Source of the DNA: Sambucus nigra
Taxonomy: Eukaryota; Streptophyta; Magnoliopsida; Dipsacales; Adoxaceae
DNA length: 64,000 nt
Assembly: GCA_949130495.1 (NCBI GenBank)
Contig: OX422217.1
Coordinates: 574,836,606 to 574,900,605, forward strand
Reading direction: 5' to 3'
A program made the position numbers and the translations under genes. This document shows, piece after piece, positions 1 to 12,555 of this stretch (within the stretch, counting starts at the first letter, position 1; each line of letters begins with the position of its first letter). The notes beneath the pieces were generated by a model. The model ran no database searches, was not told the origin of the DNA, and saw only the letters and a list, made by a program, of their open reading frames with translations.

Positions 1-536
1 GATATGCTATCATTTTTAATTATCAATTCACATGTCTTATTTTAGGTGAAGGAGTAAGTAAGATAGAAGTGATGCTATAATTTAAGGACGTGGAAAGCTA
101 TGATGATGGTAATGAAGATCATCTAAAAGTGAGGGAGTAACTAAAAATTCATATATGTTTACTCAGCTTTGGGGAATTTGTTTGTACCATTCTAATCATA
201 TCGAGTTTGTAGTTATTTATAGATTCAAAGTTTTGTGGATGAATACTAGAATGCGCTGAAGTTTTGTTTGTTATTTTTATCTCCTCATATATGTAATAGT
301 TTTTTATGTGTATAAAGAGATTAACCTTAGTTGTTGATCATCTGCGCGTGATAATTTTACTGTTTGACTACTTAATTACTATTAGTAATGTGGTTGGAGT
401 TTTTTTTCTTAAACATGGTCGATAGTCCTATAAATGAAGAAAATTTAGCCCAATTTTTCTAAATTGTTTACACTTATTTGTGTTTTGAAAAAACTGACTT
501 AAATTATTCACAATTCAACACTTCGGAATTTTTTCT
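1..536. other. Unassigned AT-rich DNA
   Basis: No coding frame, LTR end or inverted repeat was recognised here. If the hairpin at 537-554 is a Helitron 3' end, this stretch would be the Helitron body, but no 5' TC end or Rep/helicase coding sequence can be seen. Confidence 0.4.
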
Positions 537-564
537 CCGTGCCTTCAGGCACGGGCATTCCTTG
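535..564 (+). mobile_element. Possible Helitron 3' terminus (hairpin)
   Basis: A perfect 7-bp stem, CCGTGCC / GGCACGG, with a TTCA loop (537-554) is followed about 10 nt later by CCTTG. Helitrons end in a GC-rich hairpin 10-12 nt before CTRR. The terminal tetranucleotide here reads CTTG rather than CTAG/CTRR, so the end is mutated or this is not a Helitron. Confidence 0.35.
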
Positions 565-580
565 TGTGTGTGTGTGTGTG

Positions 581-654
<74 letters not shown>
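563..654. repeat. Compound microsatellite (GT)n(CT)n(TA)n(GA)n
   Basis: Four dinucleotide tracts follow one another directly: GT, CT, TA and GA. The tract abuts the end of a foldback MITE, which is interrupted at its fifth base by retrotransposon T. A matching (TA)n tract flanks the other side of the MITE at 10867. Confidence 0.95.
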
Positions 655-655
<1 letters not shown>

Positions 656-659
656 GCAG
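655..659. repeat. Target-site duplication of T, left copy (GGCAG)
   Basis: The same five bases occur at 10464-10468 directly after the right LTR. They are also the first five bases of the foldback MITE into which T inserted. Confidence 0.93.
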
Positions 660-3145
660 TGTCGCGCCCCAAATTAATTAAGTTAAACTCATCCTTTTAA
701 TTAGAGATAAATTTCCTTAAACAATGCTTTAATTTAAATCTCTGAGGAAAATAGCATAAGATTTTTTTTTTTCAAAGGTATGTGTAGATGAAAACATAAC
801 TGCCTTTACTTATAACTTATAAGTACTACATAACTTTACATAACCAAGATCCTTAGTTTAATAATTACACAAAAGGAATCTTGATATTCAAACCATACTC
901 ATTATCCGTCACTCCCCCGTTTTAAGGTCCTAACTTGGCAGTGAACTCCAAATTATAAGCATACCTGAAACAAAACATTACAGGAGTGTAAGCTATAAAG
1001 GATTAGTGAATGACCACATACCATGCGTATAACCAATTTGAATAACCATTTTTATTTTGTTCTAATGCTATAACCCAACAGGAATTGTGAAACTCTCGCA
1101 AGCCTGGACCCGCCACAGTCCAATTAACCAACACAGTTATTAGGGACCACTACATCCCTTTATTAGGCCCGAGTACACAAACCTTTAAGTTGGATTAACA
1201 GGACCACCACATCCCGTAGGACCCACCACAGTCCTTAACATTAGATAAAGGACTCACTAGTCCATATCATTATATAACATCGCTTAACATTTTTTAATCA
1301 TATGCATATGTTTCATAAATACAACATCACTCCCATAAACATTTTCACACATGTGTTTAACTACACATTTCCATATGAAATTATAAGCATTTATATTTCA
1401 TAAGGAAGGTCACTCACCTTGGATTTAGTGCTAAGATTAAAACCAACTACTTCCTTTGTATGGTAGTATTAGCTGCTTCCCCACCTAACAAGTCAATGTT
1501 GTTAGTATTTGAATACACCGATTAACATCAAACCCAGTAATACATCCCATCATTTGGTCAATCAGAAATAACTAAGGAGGAACTAAATATGACACTTCAC
1601 ATTTATATAACAACCAATTAATTAGGTTTCTAACACAATTTACAGAATTTAATTACGAATTTGCTAGACAAAGTTATGCCCATTTTATTACAGCCTTTTC
1701 CAAATCATTTCTCAAGAAAAACAACAACACAACTTCAACTTCATGGAATTCTCATAATTTTTGTACAACATAACTTTCCATGATATTCCACACAATATCA
1801 GTAAACACATTGAATAATACAAATTTAATGTTTCATAATTTTTAGGGCTCATTTTCTATGTCGAGCAAAACGTCAAACACCTGGTATGCGTTTTTGCTCC
1901 TTTAGGGCAGATTTTAGACCACGACTTCAAACTATCACCAAGGGTTCATTCCTTGGTATTTTTACACAATTTTCGGATATGTTATACATGTATGAGTTCA
2001 TTTTACCCTCCAACTTGAATCACTCAATTCCAATAAGTATTCCATGATTTATACCATTTTTAGCATAACTAGGTCAAAATACAACATTAAGGCATAACTT
2101 AACAATTTTAAGCATACATAACCTTGACCTTGAGTATAATTCATGGAAACATATAAAAAACATGTTTTAGCAGAAATATACATCATAATCATGGATTTTC
2201 TAAATCAAAATGCTTTACGAAAAGATGATGTAAATTTAGGACTTTAAAGTATGCATTTACGATCCTAGCTCCAGTTCTAACTTATGTTCTTAAACCATCC
2301 TTGTTCCAACACAATTCAGCAATAAGGGTATCATTAAAATATATATCCAAATCAAAAATAAAAACATGATAAGTATATAACTCATCCATGTGACCAACTT
2401 TAATTAAGATGTAATTACCTTACGAGGATTCCTTGATTTATGGAAATTTTCCAAAGATTTATTCCTTAACTTTCTTCTCTTTCTCTCTCTTTAGGCAAAA
2501 CCCTTGTTCATGGCTGCATTTGCTGAACAAAGGGGATGTTTTATGAAGTTTAAGTCGGCCAAACTATCACCCACCCTCTAACCAATCAAAAAATAGCACA
2601 TGGTGTGCTAATAAGACGATTTTCACTTAAGGAATGGACATATTTGCCCTTGTTTCGTACTTTCACTATAACTTCTTGTACGAGCATCCGTTTAACCCAC
2701 CGTTTGTTGTGTTATAATATTAATTCATATATATACAACTTTCATAATTTATGTTTTCCCAAAATCATAAACTAATACGCCTAATTTGGGCATCGAACAG
2801 GAAAGTAGCAATTTACCGAAAATCTCAAAACTTTCACAATTGGCGACCAAACATTGCCAATTTCGTATCAACACCCTTATTTACTTTTATAAACATAATC
2901 ATGCATTAAAAACATAATTTATGATTCATTTAACCACATAACTAGTCATATGTTCTAAACATGGTATCCCCGATTATAAGCTCAATTAACACCTAATGTA
3001 AACAACACATATATCACATAAGCATTGCATCCCCTAAACATGATAATTAACATGTTTAACACACATAACCAATCTATAACTTATAACTCCTAAGTTATAA
3101 TTAATCATGTAATTAACCTTCCTAATCATATCTTAGGGCCTTACA
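660..3145 (-). repeat. 3' LTR of element T
   Basis: 2486 bp, beginning TGTCGCGCCCC and ending CCTTACA on the plus strand (element sense TGTAAGG...GGGGCGCGACA). It repeats at 7978-10463 with the same length. No coding sequence inside. Confidence 0.97.
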
Positions 3146-3146
3146 A

Positions 3147-3159
3147 TTCTACCCCTCTT
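3147..3159 (-). promoter_or_regulatory. Polypurine tract of T
   Basis: On the minus strand a purine run around AAGAGGGGTAGAA directly precedes the 3' LTR. It is the expected primer site for second-strand DNA synthesis. Confidence 0.85.
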
Positions 3160-3181
3160 ATAAAAATTTCGCCCTCGAAAT

Positions 3182-6100
3182 TTAACGCATAAGAAACTTA
3201 CCAAATAGATGAGGATATTGCTTCTTCATGTTATCCTCCCCTTCCCAAGTGCCATACTCCACATTTCGATTTCTCCACATCACTTTAACTAGTGAAATGG
3301 TTTTACTACGTAATACTTGCTCCTTTCGATCTACAATAGCAATTGGTTCCTCCACATAGGTTAAGTCATCTTGAAGCTCTATCGGTTGTGAGATAAACAC
3401 ATGTGAAGGATCGGGCACATACTTACGTAACATGGATATATGAAAAACATCGTGTATTCGGGACAATTCTGGTGGTAACGCCAATTTATAAGCTACAGCT
3501 CCAACCCGTTTCACTATCTCATAAGGGCCAATGTACCTGGGACTTAACTTTCCCTTTTTCCCGAATCTCATAACCCCTCTCCAAGGAGAAACACGCAGGA
3601 ATACTCGATCACCTTCCTCAAATTTCAATTCTTTCCTTCGGTTGTCTGCATAACTTTTCTGTCTACTTTGTGCCACCTTTAAGTGATTATGGATAACATT
3701 GATCTTTTCAGTAGTCTGTTGTACAATTTCTGGCCCAAGAAGTTTTCGTTCTCCCACTTCAGTCCAACACACTGGAGTTCTGCATTTTCTCCCATACAAA
3801 GCTTCATAAGGAGCCATCTCAATACTCGAATGATAGCTATTATTATAAGCAAACTCTATCAGTGGCAAGTGTTCATCCCAACTCCCCTTGAACTCCAATA
3901 CACAAATTCGTAACATATCTTCGAGTGTCTGGATCGTTCTTTCTGACTGCCCATCAGTCTGAGGGTGAAAAGCTGTACTAAATTTCAATTTAGTCCCCAA
4001 AGCTTGTTGTAAACTAGGCCAAAAGTGAGAAGTGAACTTAGGATCTCGATCAGAAATAATAGAAACAGGTGCACCATGCAATCTGATAATCTCATCCACA
4101 TATAATTTGGCATATCTATCCATGGAATAAGTAGTTTTAATAGGAAGAAAATGTGCAGACTTAGTCAACCTATCAACGACAACCCAAATAGAATCAAACC
4201 CTCGTGATGATTTTGGTAAACCTATAACAAAATCTGTAGTAACATGCTCCCATTTCCACTCAGGAATAGGTAAGGGCTGTAGTAAACCACTTGGCTTCTG
4301 ATGCTCCACCTTCACCTGTTGGCAAACTAGACATCTAGCAACAAATTCTGCAATGTCGTGTTTCATTCCCGGCCACCAATAGCATTGTTTCAAATCTCTA
4401 TACAGTTTCGTGCTCCCTGGATGCATAGCATATAAAGAACAATGTGCTTCCTCTAAAATTGTTCTTCTTAAATCAGGCACATTAGGTACACATAAACGGT
4501 CTCCGTACATAACAATGTCATCACCCCGAATAGAAAATTCATTTGCTTTACCCTTTTTCATATTATCTCTAACTTTCTCCAATTCTGCATCTCCTGCCTG
4601 TGCTTGTTTTATCCAGTCTATCAACGTGGGTCTAACATTTAAATGTGCCACTATTCCATAAGACTCATTCAAAGTTAATTCCACCCCCATTAAAGCTAAC
4701 TCTCTCAGCAGGTCAACTCGAATACAATAAATACAAGATACTATGCCTAGAGATTTTCTACTCAAAGCATCAGCAACAACATTAGCTTTACCCGGATGGT
4801 GATGTATCGTGCAATCATAATCTTTTATAAGTTCCATCCACCTTCTTTGCCTCAAGTTCAAGTCTTTTTGTGTAAACAAGTATTTTAAGCTTTGATGGTC
4901 AGTAAAAATTTCACAACTAACACCATATAAGTAGTGTCTCCAGATTTTTAATGCAAAAACTACTGCAGCCAACTCAAGATCGTGAGTAGGGTAGTTGCGT
5001 TCATGTATCTTTAACTGTCGAGAAGCAAAAGCAATTACCTTTCCATGCTGCATTAACACACAACCGAGTCCTTGATAGGAGGCATCACTATAAATAACTA
5101 AACCTTCTGTACCCGTTGGGATAGTCAATACTGGAGCTGATGTCAACTTACCCTTTAAATTTTCAAAGCTTTTATCACAATCGCCACTCCACACAAACTT
5201 GTTCTCCTTTCTGGTAAGCTTAGTTAATGGCAATGCAATAGAAGAAAACCCCGGTATAAACCTCCTGTAATAGCCCGCCAATCCCAAAAAGCTACGCACC
5301 TCTGTCACACTAGTTGGTCTTTCCCAATTCATTACTGCTTCAACCTTTTTGGGATCTACACAAATACCATCAGCAGAAATAACATGCCCCAAAAATACTA
5401 CCTTGTCTAGCCAAAATTCACATTTAGAAAATTTAGCATACAACTGCTTCTCTCGCAAGGTCTGTAAAATAATACGCAGGTGGCATTCATGCTCATCCCT
5501 ACTACGAGAATATATCAAAATATCATCGATGAAGACAATAACAAAAGAATCCACATATGGGTGAAATATACGGTTCATCAAATCCATGAATACGGCCGGT
5601 GCATTTGTTAACCCAAATGGCATGACAAGAAATTCATAATGTCCATACCTGGAACGAAAAGCAGTTTTAGAAATGTCACAAGCTCTTACTTTCAATTGAT
5701 GATATCCGGATCTGAGATCAATCTTAGAAAACACTTTGGCTCCTTGCAACTGATCGAACAAGTCATCAATGCGGGGTAGTGGGTATTTGTTACGGATAGT
5801 CACTTTATTCAATTGACGATAATCGATGCATAGCCTCATGGTTCCATCTTTCTTCTTCACAAACAATACTGGGGCTCCCCACGGTGATACACTAGGCCTT
5901 ATAAAACCACGATCTAACAAATCTTGCAACTGTATCTTTAGCTCTTTTAATTCTGCAGGTGCCATACGATATGGTGCAATAGATATTGGTGCAGTTCCTG
6001 GTACCAACTCAATCGAAAATTCCACCTCACGATCTGGTGCTAACCCTGGGAGTTCTTCTGGGAAGATATCTGCAAACTCATTAACTACTGGTATATCTGA

Positions 6101-7813
6101 TAGTTTTCCAGCCTCTTGTCGCGTGTCCATCACATGAGCAAGATAACCCTCACATCCTTTCCTTAGCAGTTCATAACATTTTGTAGCAGAGATCAAACAT
6201 GTTGGAGTGACATTTCGTTCCCCAATAAATTTAAATTCTGGTTCACCAGGTAATTGAAACACTACCTCCTTTTTAAAGCAATCCAAGCATACATGATATG
6301 AGGCTAACCAATCCATACCCAGTATTACATCAAAGTCGGGCATATCGAGAGGTAATAAGTCAACTAGTAATTCTTTTTCACCCACTCGCACCACACACTC
6401 CCTATATACCCTCTCAATAAAAACCAACCCCCCTACTGGAGTAACAATAGCTAAACCAAAATCTAGTGATGATAATGGTTTATTAAGATGCAACAGATAA
6501 AGCAAAGACACAAAAGAATGTGTAGAACCAGGATCTATCAACACATAAGCATCTTTATCACCAATAGGAAGTGTACCTGTCACTACGTTAGGCATAGCTT
6601 GTGCATCTTGTTGCGTCAGTGCAAACACTCTGCCTTGGCCTTGGTTTTGAGACACGCCTCCTCTACCTCCCCTATGTACTTTTGGTGTAGAAATCCTATC
6701 TCCTACTGTCACACTCCCAACTGAAGTTGTAGCTCCCATCGCTGGACAATTCTTTCGTAAGTGCCCCGGTTGATGACAATGGAAACATAAAGGTGTCGTC
6801 TCAGCTATTGTACACTCCCGAGACATGTGCCCTTGACCACCACATCTATAACAAAATATGGCCCTCGATCCCATCACAGATGCATTTTCTGACCGATTCA
6901 TCCCAGTCCTTCCACCTCGAGCTTGAAATCTTCCACGTGCATTTCTATTATTTTTAAACTCTTGGCCCTTAGGCACTCCTCGTGCTACACTCTGAGTTGA
7001 GGTTCCCGCCTCCCATCCATATGATCTTATACCATCATGTCTAGCTTTCTTCGAGTGTTCAACTTGCATTTCTTTTATTGACTTTTCTGACACCATGGCC
7101 CTATCCACCAAGTCCACATAATCTATGATCTTCATATTAGCAACCATGCTTTTTATCTCTACATTCAGCCCGGTTTGAAACCGATCACATTTACTTTCTT
7201 CCGTCCTAACCAAGTCAGGTGCAAATCTTGATAAGGATATAAATAAAGCTTCATACTCTGCCACTGTTCGGTTCCCCTGTTTCAACGTGATAAATTCTTC
7301 CTCTTTCTCTTTCCTATAAAGCCTTGGAAAATATTTTTCAAAGAACACTTTCACAAACCTTTCCCATGTAATTCGTGGAGGATTTACTGGCACCACTCCC
7401 CCCGTTGTAGTAAGTAATCTTTCTGTTGCGTCCCACCATAACTTTGCATCATCCTCTAACCTAAAGGTTGCTAACAAAACCTTTTGTTCATCTCGCACTT
7501 CCATCACCTTAAATATTGTTTCCATCTTTCTAATCCACCCCTCTGCCACTAACGGATCAGTAGTCCCAGTAAATGCTGGCGGATTTAACTTCATGAACCT
7601 CTCATGCAATTTGTCCCTATCTCCACCATGTTCTCCACCTCTTGCTTGTTCCATAAGTTGTGCCACAGCACGTAATATTCTTCCCACATCATCAATAGGT
7701 TGTTGTTGCACCTCTGGTTCATCCACTTCAATAGGTCTATGTCCTTGCTGACTATTAGGTACATAGGATGCCTCACCCTCTGCTCTATCATGCAGCTCTC
7801 GTGGATCCATCAC
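3182..7813 (-). CDS. Gag-Pol polyprotein of Tekay-type Gypsy element T (1543 aa, intact)
   Basis: Encodes the capsid and all enzymes for reverse transcription and integration. Domains in order: retrotransposon gag about 75-250; two CCHC zinc knuckles about 321-334 and 343-356; aspartic protease with DPGSTHSF at 427-434; reverse transcriptase about 640-810 with FIDD at 761-764; RNase H about 905-1020 (Asp910 in the YSDAS motif); integrase with a zinc finger ending CLVC at 1161-1164 and catalytic Asp1194, Asp1255 and Glu1291 (D,D-35-E); a GPY module near 1429; and a chromodomain-like tail about 1484-1540. The start codon is 150 nt downstream of the primer-binding site. All domains are in one frame with no stop or shift. 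The protease has Pro after the catalytic Asp where D-S/T-G is usual; from memory this variant recurs in plant Gypsy proteins, so it need not be inactive. Confidence 0.97.
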   Translation of the reverse strand: MMDPRELHDRAEGEASYVPNSQQGHRPIEVDEPEVQQQPIDDVGRILRAVAQLMEQARGGEHGGDRDKLHERFMKLNPPAFTGTTDPLVAEGWIRKMETIFKVMEVRDEQKVLLATFRLEDDAKLWWDATERLLTTTGGVVPVNPPRITWERFVKVFFEKYFPRLYRKEKEEEFITLKQGNRTVAEYEALFISLSRFAPDLVRTEESKCDRFQTGLNVEIKSMVANMKIIDYVDLVDRAMVSEKSIKEMQVEHSKKARHDGIRSYGWEAGTSTQSVARGVPKGQEFKNNRNARGRFQARGGRTGMNRSENASVMGSRAIFCYRCGGQGHMSRECTIAETTPLCFHCHQPGHLRKNCPAMGATTSVGSVTVGDRISTPKVHRGGRGGVSQNQGQGRVFALTQQDAQAMPNVVTGTLPIGDKDAYVLIDPGSTHSFVSLLYLLHLNKPLSSLDFGLAIVTPVGGLVFIERVYRECVVRVGEKELLVDLLPLDMPDFDVILGMDWLASYHVCLDCFKKEVVFQLPGEPEFKFIGERNVTPTCLISATKCYELLRKGCEGYLAHVMDTRQEAGKLSDIPVVNEFADIFPEELPGLAPDREVEFSIELVPGTAPISIAPYRMAPAELKELKIQLQDLLDRGFIRPSVSPWGAPVLFVKKKDGTMRLCIDYRQLNKVTIRNKYPLPRIDDLFDQLQGAKVFSKIDLRSGYHQLKVRACDISKTAFRSRYGHYEFLVMPFGLTNAPAVFMDLMNRIFHPYVDSFVIVFIDDILIYSRSRDEHECHLRIILQTLREKQLYAKFSKCEFWLDKVVFLGHVISADGICVDPKKVEAVMNWERPTSVTEVRSFLGLAGYYRRFIPGFSSIALPLTKLTRKENKFVWSGDCDKSFENLKGKLTSAPVLTIPTGTEGLVIYSDASYQGLGCVLMQHGKVIAFASRQLKIHERNYPTHDLELAAVVFALKIWRHYLYGVSCEIFTDHQSLKYLFTQKDLNLRQRRWMELIKDYDCTIHHHPGKANVVADALSRKSLGIVSCIYCIRVDLLRELALMGVELTLNESYGIVAHLNVRPTLIDWIKQAQAGDAELEKVRDNMKKGKANEFSIRGDDIVMYGDRLCVPNVPDLRRTILEEAHCSLYAMHPGSTKLYRDLKQCYWWPGMKHDIAEFVARCLVCQQVKVEHQKPSGLLQPLPIPEWKWEHVTTDFVIGLPKSSRGFDSIWVVVDRLTKSAHFLPIKTTYSMDRYAKLYVDEIIRLHGAPVSIISDRDPKFTSHFWPSLQQALGTKLKFSTAFHPQTDGQSERTIQTLEDMLRICVLEFKGSWDEHLPLIEFAYNNSYHSSIEMAPYEALYGRKCRTPVCWTEVGERKLLGPEIVQQTTEKINVIHNHLKVAQSRQKSYADNRRKELKFEEGDRVFLRVSPWRGVMRFGKKGKLSPRYIGPYEIVKRVGAVAYKLALPPELSRIHDVFHISMLRKYVPDPSHVFISQPIELQDDLTYVEEPIAIVDRKEQVLRSKTISLVKVMWRNRNVEYGTWEGEDNMKKQYPHLFGKFLMR

Positions 7814-7962
7814 TCACTGCAATATAATTAACTTAAACAAAATATAATAGCAGCAGTTTAATATTAACATTGTTAGTCAAAATCCAGGTGCATAACAAAC
7901 TCACTTTCTAGTGTCCACTGCCAATCTAGACCCTCACACCCTATCCAGAACCAAATAACCAC

Positions 7963-7974
7963 GCTCTGATACCA
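7963..7974 (-). promoter_or_regulatory. Primer-binding site of T (tRNA-iMet)
   Basis: On the minus strand this reads TGGTATCAGAGC, the complement of the 3' end of plant initiator tRNA-Met. It lies 3 nt from the 5' LTR and fixes the element's orientation. Confidence 0.93.
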
Positions 7975-7977
7975 AGT

Positions 7978-10463
7978 TGTCGCGCCCCAAATTAATTAAG
8001 TTAAACTCATCCTTTTAATTAGAGATAAATTTCCTTAAACAATGCTTTAATTTAAATCTCTGAGGAAAATAGCATAAGATTTTTTTTTTTCAAAGGTATG
8101 TGTAGATGAAAACATAACTGCCTTTACTTATAACTTATAAGTACTACATAACTTTACATAACCAAGATCCTTAGTTTAATAATTACACAAAAGGAATCTT
8201 GATATTCAAACCATACTCATTATCCGTCACTCCCCCGTTTTAAGGTCCTAACTTGGCAGTGAACTCCAAATTATAAGCATACCTGAAACAAAACATTACA
8301 GGAGTGTAAGCTATAAAGGATTAGTGAATGACCACATACCATGCGTATAACCAATTTGAATAACCATTTTTATTTTGTTCTAATGCTATAACCCAACAGG
8401 AATTGTGAAACTCTCGCAAGCCTGGACCCGCCACAGTCCAATTAACCAACACAGTTATTAGGGACCACTACATCCCTTTATTAGGCCCGAGTACACAAAC
8501 CTTTAAGTTGGATTAACAGGACCACCACATCCCGTAGGACCCACCACAGTCCTTAACATTAGATAAAGGACTCACTAGTCCATATCATTATATAACATCG
8601 CTTAACATTTTTTAATCATATGCATATGTTTCATAAATACAACATCACTCCCATAAACATTTTCACACATGTGTTTAACTACACATTTCCATATGAAATT
8701 ATAAGCATTTATATTTCATAAGGAAGGTCACTCACCTTGGATTTAGTGCTAAGATTAAAACCAACTACTTCCTTTGTATGGTAGTATTAGCTGCTTCCCC
8801 ACCTAACAAGTCAATGTTGTTAGTATTTGAATACACCGATTAACATCAAACCCAGTAATACATCCCATCATTTGGTCAATCAGAAATAACTAAGGAGGAA
8901 CTAAATATGACACTTCACATTTATATAACAACCAATTAATTAGGTTTCTAACACAATTTACAGAATTTAATTACGAATTTGCTAGACAAAGTTATGCCCA
9001 TTTTATTACAGCCTTTTCCAAATCATTTCTCAAGAAAAACAACAACACAACTTCAACTTCATGGAATTCTCATAATTTTTGTACAACATAACTTTCCATG
9101 ATATTCCACACAATATCAGTAAACACATTGAATAATACAAATTTAATGTTTCATAATTTTTAGGGCTCATTTTCTATGTCGAGCAAAACGTCAAACACCT
9201 GGTATGCGTTTTTGCTCCTTTAGGGCAGATTTTAGACCACGACTTCAAACTATCACCAAGGGTTCATTCCTTGGTATTTTTACACAATTTTCGGATATGT
9301 TATACATGTATGAGTTCATTTTACCCTCCAACTTGAATCACTCAATTCCAATAAGTATTCCATGATTTATACCATTTTTAGCATAACTAGGTCAAAATAC
9401 AACATTAAGGCATAACTTAACAATTTTAAGCATACATAACCTTGACCTTGAGTATAATTCATGGAAACATATAAAAAACATGTTTTAGCAGAAATATACA
9501 TCATAATCATGGATTTTCTAAATCAAAATGCTTTACGAAAAGATGATGTAAATTTAGGACTTTAAAGTATGCATTTACGATCCTAGCTCCAGTTCTAACT
9601 TATGTTCTTAAACCATCCTTGTTCCAACACAATTCAGCAATAAGGGTATCATTAAAATATATATCCAAATCAAAAATAAAAACATGATAAGTATATAACT
9701 CATCCATGTGACCAACTTTAATTAAGATGTAATTACCTTACGAGGATTCCTTGATTTATGGAAATTTTCCAAAGATTTATTCCTTAACTTTCTTCTCTTT
9801 CTCTCTCTTTAGGCAAAACCCTTGTTCATGGCTGCATTTGCTGAACAAAGGGGATGTTTTATGAAGTTTAAGTCGGCCAAACTATCACCCACCCTCTAAC
9901 CAATCAAAAAATAGCACATGGTGTGCTAATAAGACGATTTTCACTTAAGGAATGGACATATTTGCCCTTGTTTCGTACTTTCACTATAACTTCTTGTACG
10001 AGCATCCGTTTAACCCACCGTTTGTTGTGTTATAATATTAATTCATATATATACAACTTTCATAATTTATGTTTTCCCAAAATCATAAACTAATACGCCT
10101 AATTTGGGCATCGAACAGGAAAGTAGCAATTTACCGAAAATCTCAAAACTTTCACAATTGGCGACCAAACATTGCCAATTTCGTATCAACACCCTTATTT
10201 ACTTTTATAAACATAATCATGCATTAAAAACATAATTTATGATTCATTTAACCACATAACTAGTCATATGTTCTAAACATGGTATCCCCGATTATAAGCT
10301 CAATTAACACCTAATGTAAACAACACATATATCACATAAGCATTGCATCCCCTAAACATGATAATTAACATGTTTAACACACATAACCAATCTATAACTT
10401 ATAACTCCTAAGTTATAATTAATCATGTAATTAACCTTCCTAATCATATCTTAGGGCCTTACA
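7978..10463 (-). repeat. 5' LTR of element T
   Basis: Direct repeat of 660-3145. In element orientation it lies upstream of the primer-binding site and gag, so it should carry the promoter of the gag-pol RNA. I did not pin down a TATA box. Confidence 0.97.
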
Positions 10464-10468
10464 GGCAG
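10464..10468. repeat. Target-site duplication of T, right copy (GGCAG)
   Basis: Follows the CA end of the right LTR and matches 655-659. Confidence 0.93.
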
Positions 10469-10866
10469 GCTATGGTACATCATGCTCTATACATCACACC
10501 GTGCATCACACCTAATTCTAGGCCCTAGAAAACTTTTTTTTCAAATTTTATATTTTCCCTTGTAAATAACCTTTCAATGAACCCATATACAAAAAATTAG
10601 ATCAAAATACATTTTGTAGCTATTTTTAAAAAATCCACAAAAAACTGCTGGCGCAGACCCTTATAAATAAGGTATTTTGAGCAGTTTTTTGTGGATTTTT
10701 TAAAAATAGCTAAAAAATGTATTTGGACCTATTTTTTTGCATATGGGTTCATTGAAAGGTTAATTTCAAGGGAAAAATATAAAATTTGAAAAAAAGAGTT
10801 TTCTAGGGCGTAGAATTATGTGTGATGCATGAGTGATGTATAGAGCATGATGTACCTTAGCCTGCC
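10469..10866. mobile_element. Foldback MITE 1, interrupted by T
   Basis: A near-complete palindrome. The left half starts GGCAGGCTATGGTACATC (first five bases at 655-659 or 10464-10468) and the right half ends GATGTACCTTAGCCTGCC. The arms, roughly 180 bp each, meet at a short spacer (about 10645-10680) containing GCTGGCGCAGACC. No coding capacity. It is flanked by (GA)n on the left and (TA)n on the right. No TIR or target duplication of a known superfamily could be assigned. Confidence 0.8.
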
Positions 10867-12190
10867 TATATATATATATATATATATATTATTTAATCAA
10901 ATATAACAATTTCATTGACATTAGATATGACATACAATATATGTAAATATTCATTTTAGTTCTTTTCAAATGTAAAATAAAATTGCATTATTTAAAAAAA
11001 AAATCTTTCGCAAAACTAATAAATTAGTTACTAAAGTAATATGTCTTAGTTTGGTTGTGCTGTTTAAAATTGATGTAAATTAAAAAAAAGAGGTAAAGGA
11101 GAAATAAGATTTCTATACACGTATAGACATATGAAGAGATAAAGGGTGATATGTCAGCTAAGCGTTCAGTTTGGAATGGATAAATTCATTTTGTAAGAGT
11201 AGCACCACTCATTTAAAAAATATGTTTGAATCTATTTTGATTGATTTCGTACTCAGATTCATACTTCAAATGTACGTTTATCTTGGAGTAAAAAATAATG
11301 GTTAGCCTCTTAATCATTTAAAAAAGTAAACATGTTAAGAAGGAACTTATACATATGAAGTCTGAATCTCACGAATTTTCAAAATTTGAATAGCAATTGG
11401 GAACTTCGGGTCCCAAATTTTAAATTATAATTGCGAACTTTATATCCATTAATAATTCGAAGTTATAAAATTAATAATCATCACAACATTTTGAATAGTT
11501 ACAAGTGAAAATAATTATATATTTTTTTTGTAAAACTTAGCATTCGCACTAATAGTAAGTGTCAATGAAGTTGAATCCATGCATAAAATGGTTACACTAA
11601 TATGCATATTAGCAATAAGAGAAAAGAAAAAAATATTTTGAAAAATATATATCATTAAATAAGCATGTGAAAGCATAACACACATAAGTATAAAAGATAA
11701 CATCATCTCTCATGAACATACATATTGTATAGGTGTATACTCTATTAAATAATAAAGTTCCATGTATAAACAATGCCTTTAAATAGAAATATAAGGTTAC
11801 TACTCTACATGCCTAGGTCATATCCTAGTTAATGATAAAAGCAAAAAACAATATGGTAGAATTTTAAGTTTCATCATTAGGATAGTATGTTAAAGAAATA
11901 ATTAAATAATGAACAAAATCATGTCGTTAGTTATCACCCAAATCTATATACTGGTGGCATACAAAAAACTGATAGACCTCAAATGAGAACTCATGACATA
12001 GATAAAAGTGTAAGAAAACTGATCGAAAGATAAGCCTTCTGAATTTTGGCGGCATTACAAGCGTCACTTACAACAATCTCCTTTAAACCAAGAATATACT
12101 AGGATGCATTTTTACACTAAAGCTGTTTCGTATTTTTGGAAGGATTTCACCGTTTTATTTTTTCTGATTGAGCACTCGTGATGATAACTG
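10867..12190. other. AT-rich DNA with no recognised feature
   Basis: Opens with a short (TA)n tract (10867-10888). The remainder has no convincing coding frame, repeat end or homology to other parts of the window. Confidence 0.5.
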
Positions 12191-12367
12191 TGAGTACAAG
12201 AAATCACAGTGAAGTATCTCTAGAAAGTAGGGAATAAAAGAATAAATAAATGGTTACAACACAGGAATTTACATGTGGTTTGAAAACTGCCTATGTCGGT
12301 TCTTAGATCTTTATTAATTTCTTATATGTTTGAAATTACATGTCACTCTGCCCTGGGGTGAGGGTTA
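12191..12367 (-). repeat. Truncated 3' LTR of element B
   Basis: Aligns with 40201-40385: both start TGAGTA(C/A)AAGAAATCA and share the stretch around AATAAAAGAATAAATAAATG. The sequence then passes straight into integrase coding, so the rest of the LTR and the polypurine tract are deleted. Confidence 0.8.
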
Positions 12368-12550
12368 TATGTTTGTCCTCATGGTTGGTAGACCATCTTC
12401 TAGAGGAATCACAACTTCCATTCTATAAATTAAAGCAAAAAGTGTTTCCCAAGTGGGCCTCCTCGACGTTTCGCAATATGTCTAGAGGACATGAGGAAGC
12501 TCATCCACCCAGCTCCTTTTGCTCTCTCCAACCTCCTTTTCAAGTCATTG
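12368..12550 (-). pseudogene. Integrase C-terminal fragment of Tat-type Gypsy B
   Basis: Read on the minus strand across frameshifts, the segment gives the conserved plant Gypsy integrase stretch: an LKRRLERAKG-like segment, a WVDELPHVLW-like segment, then a tract resembling TGETPF and ending near a GLPT motif. It continues the integrase frame cut at 29365-29369 by element A, as the AGCAT duplication shows. Nonfunctional. Confidence 0.8.
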
Positions 12551-12555
12551 AGCAT
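12551..12555. repeat. Target-site duplication of A, left (AGCAT)
   Basis: Matches 29365-29369. Removing A rejoins element B's integrase. Confidence 0.9.

Larger units (their letters stand above)
660..10463 (-). mobile_element. Element T: complete Ty3/Gypsy chromovirus, Tekay/Del type
   Basis: Full-length 9804-bp LTR retrotransposon on the minus strand. The 5-bp target duplication GGCAG (655-659 and 10464-10468) flanks TG...CA LTRs of exactly equal length (2486 bp each). In element order: 5' LTR 10463-7978, tRNA-iMet primer-binding site, one gag-pol frame, polypurine tract, 3' LTR 3145-660. I found no difference between the LTRs where I compared them, and the polyprotein is open throughout, so the insertion is recent and possibly still competent. 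The long LTRs, iMet primer and C-terminal chromodomain-like segment fit the Tekay/Del clade; the clade call is by family knowledge. Confidence 0.96.

Noticed and set aside
3683..6724. Plus-strand frames of 70-100 codons
   Set aside because: They are antisense shadows of the intact polyprotein of T.
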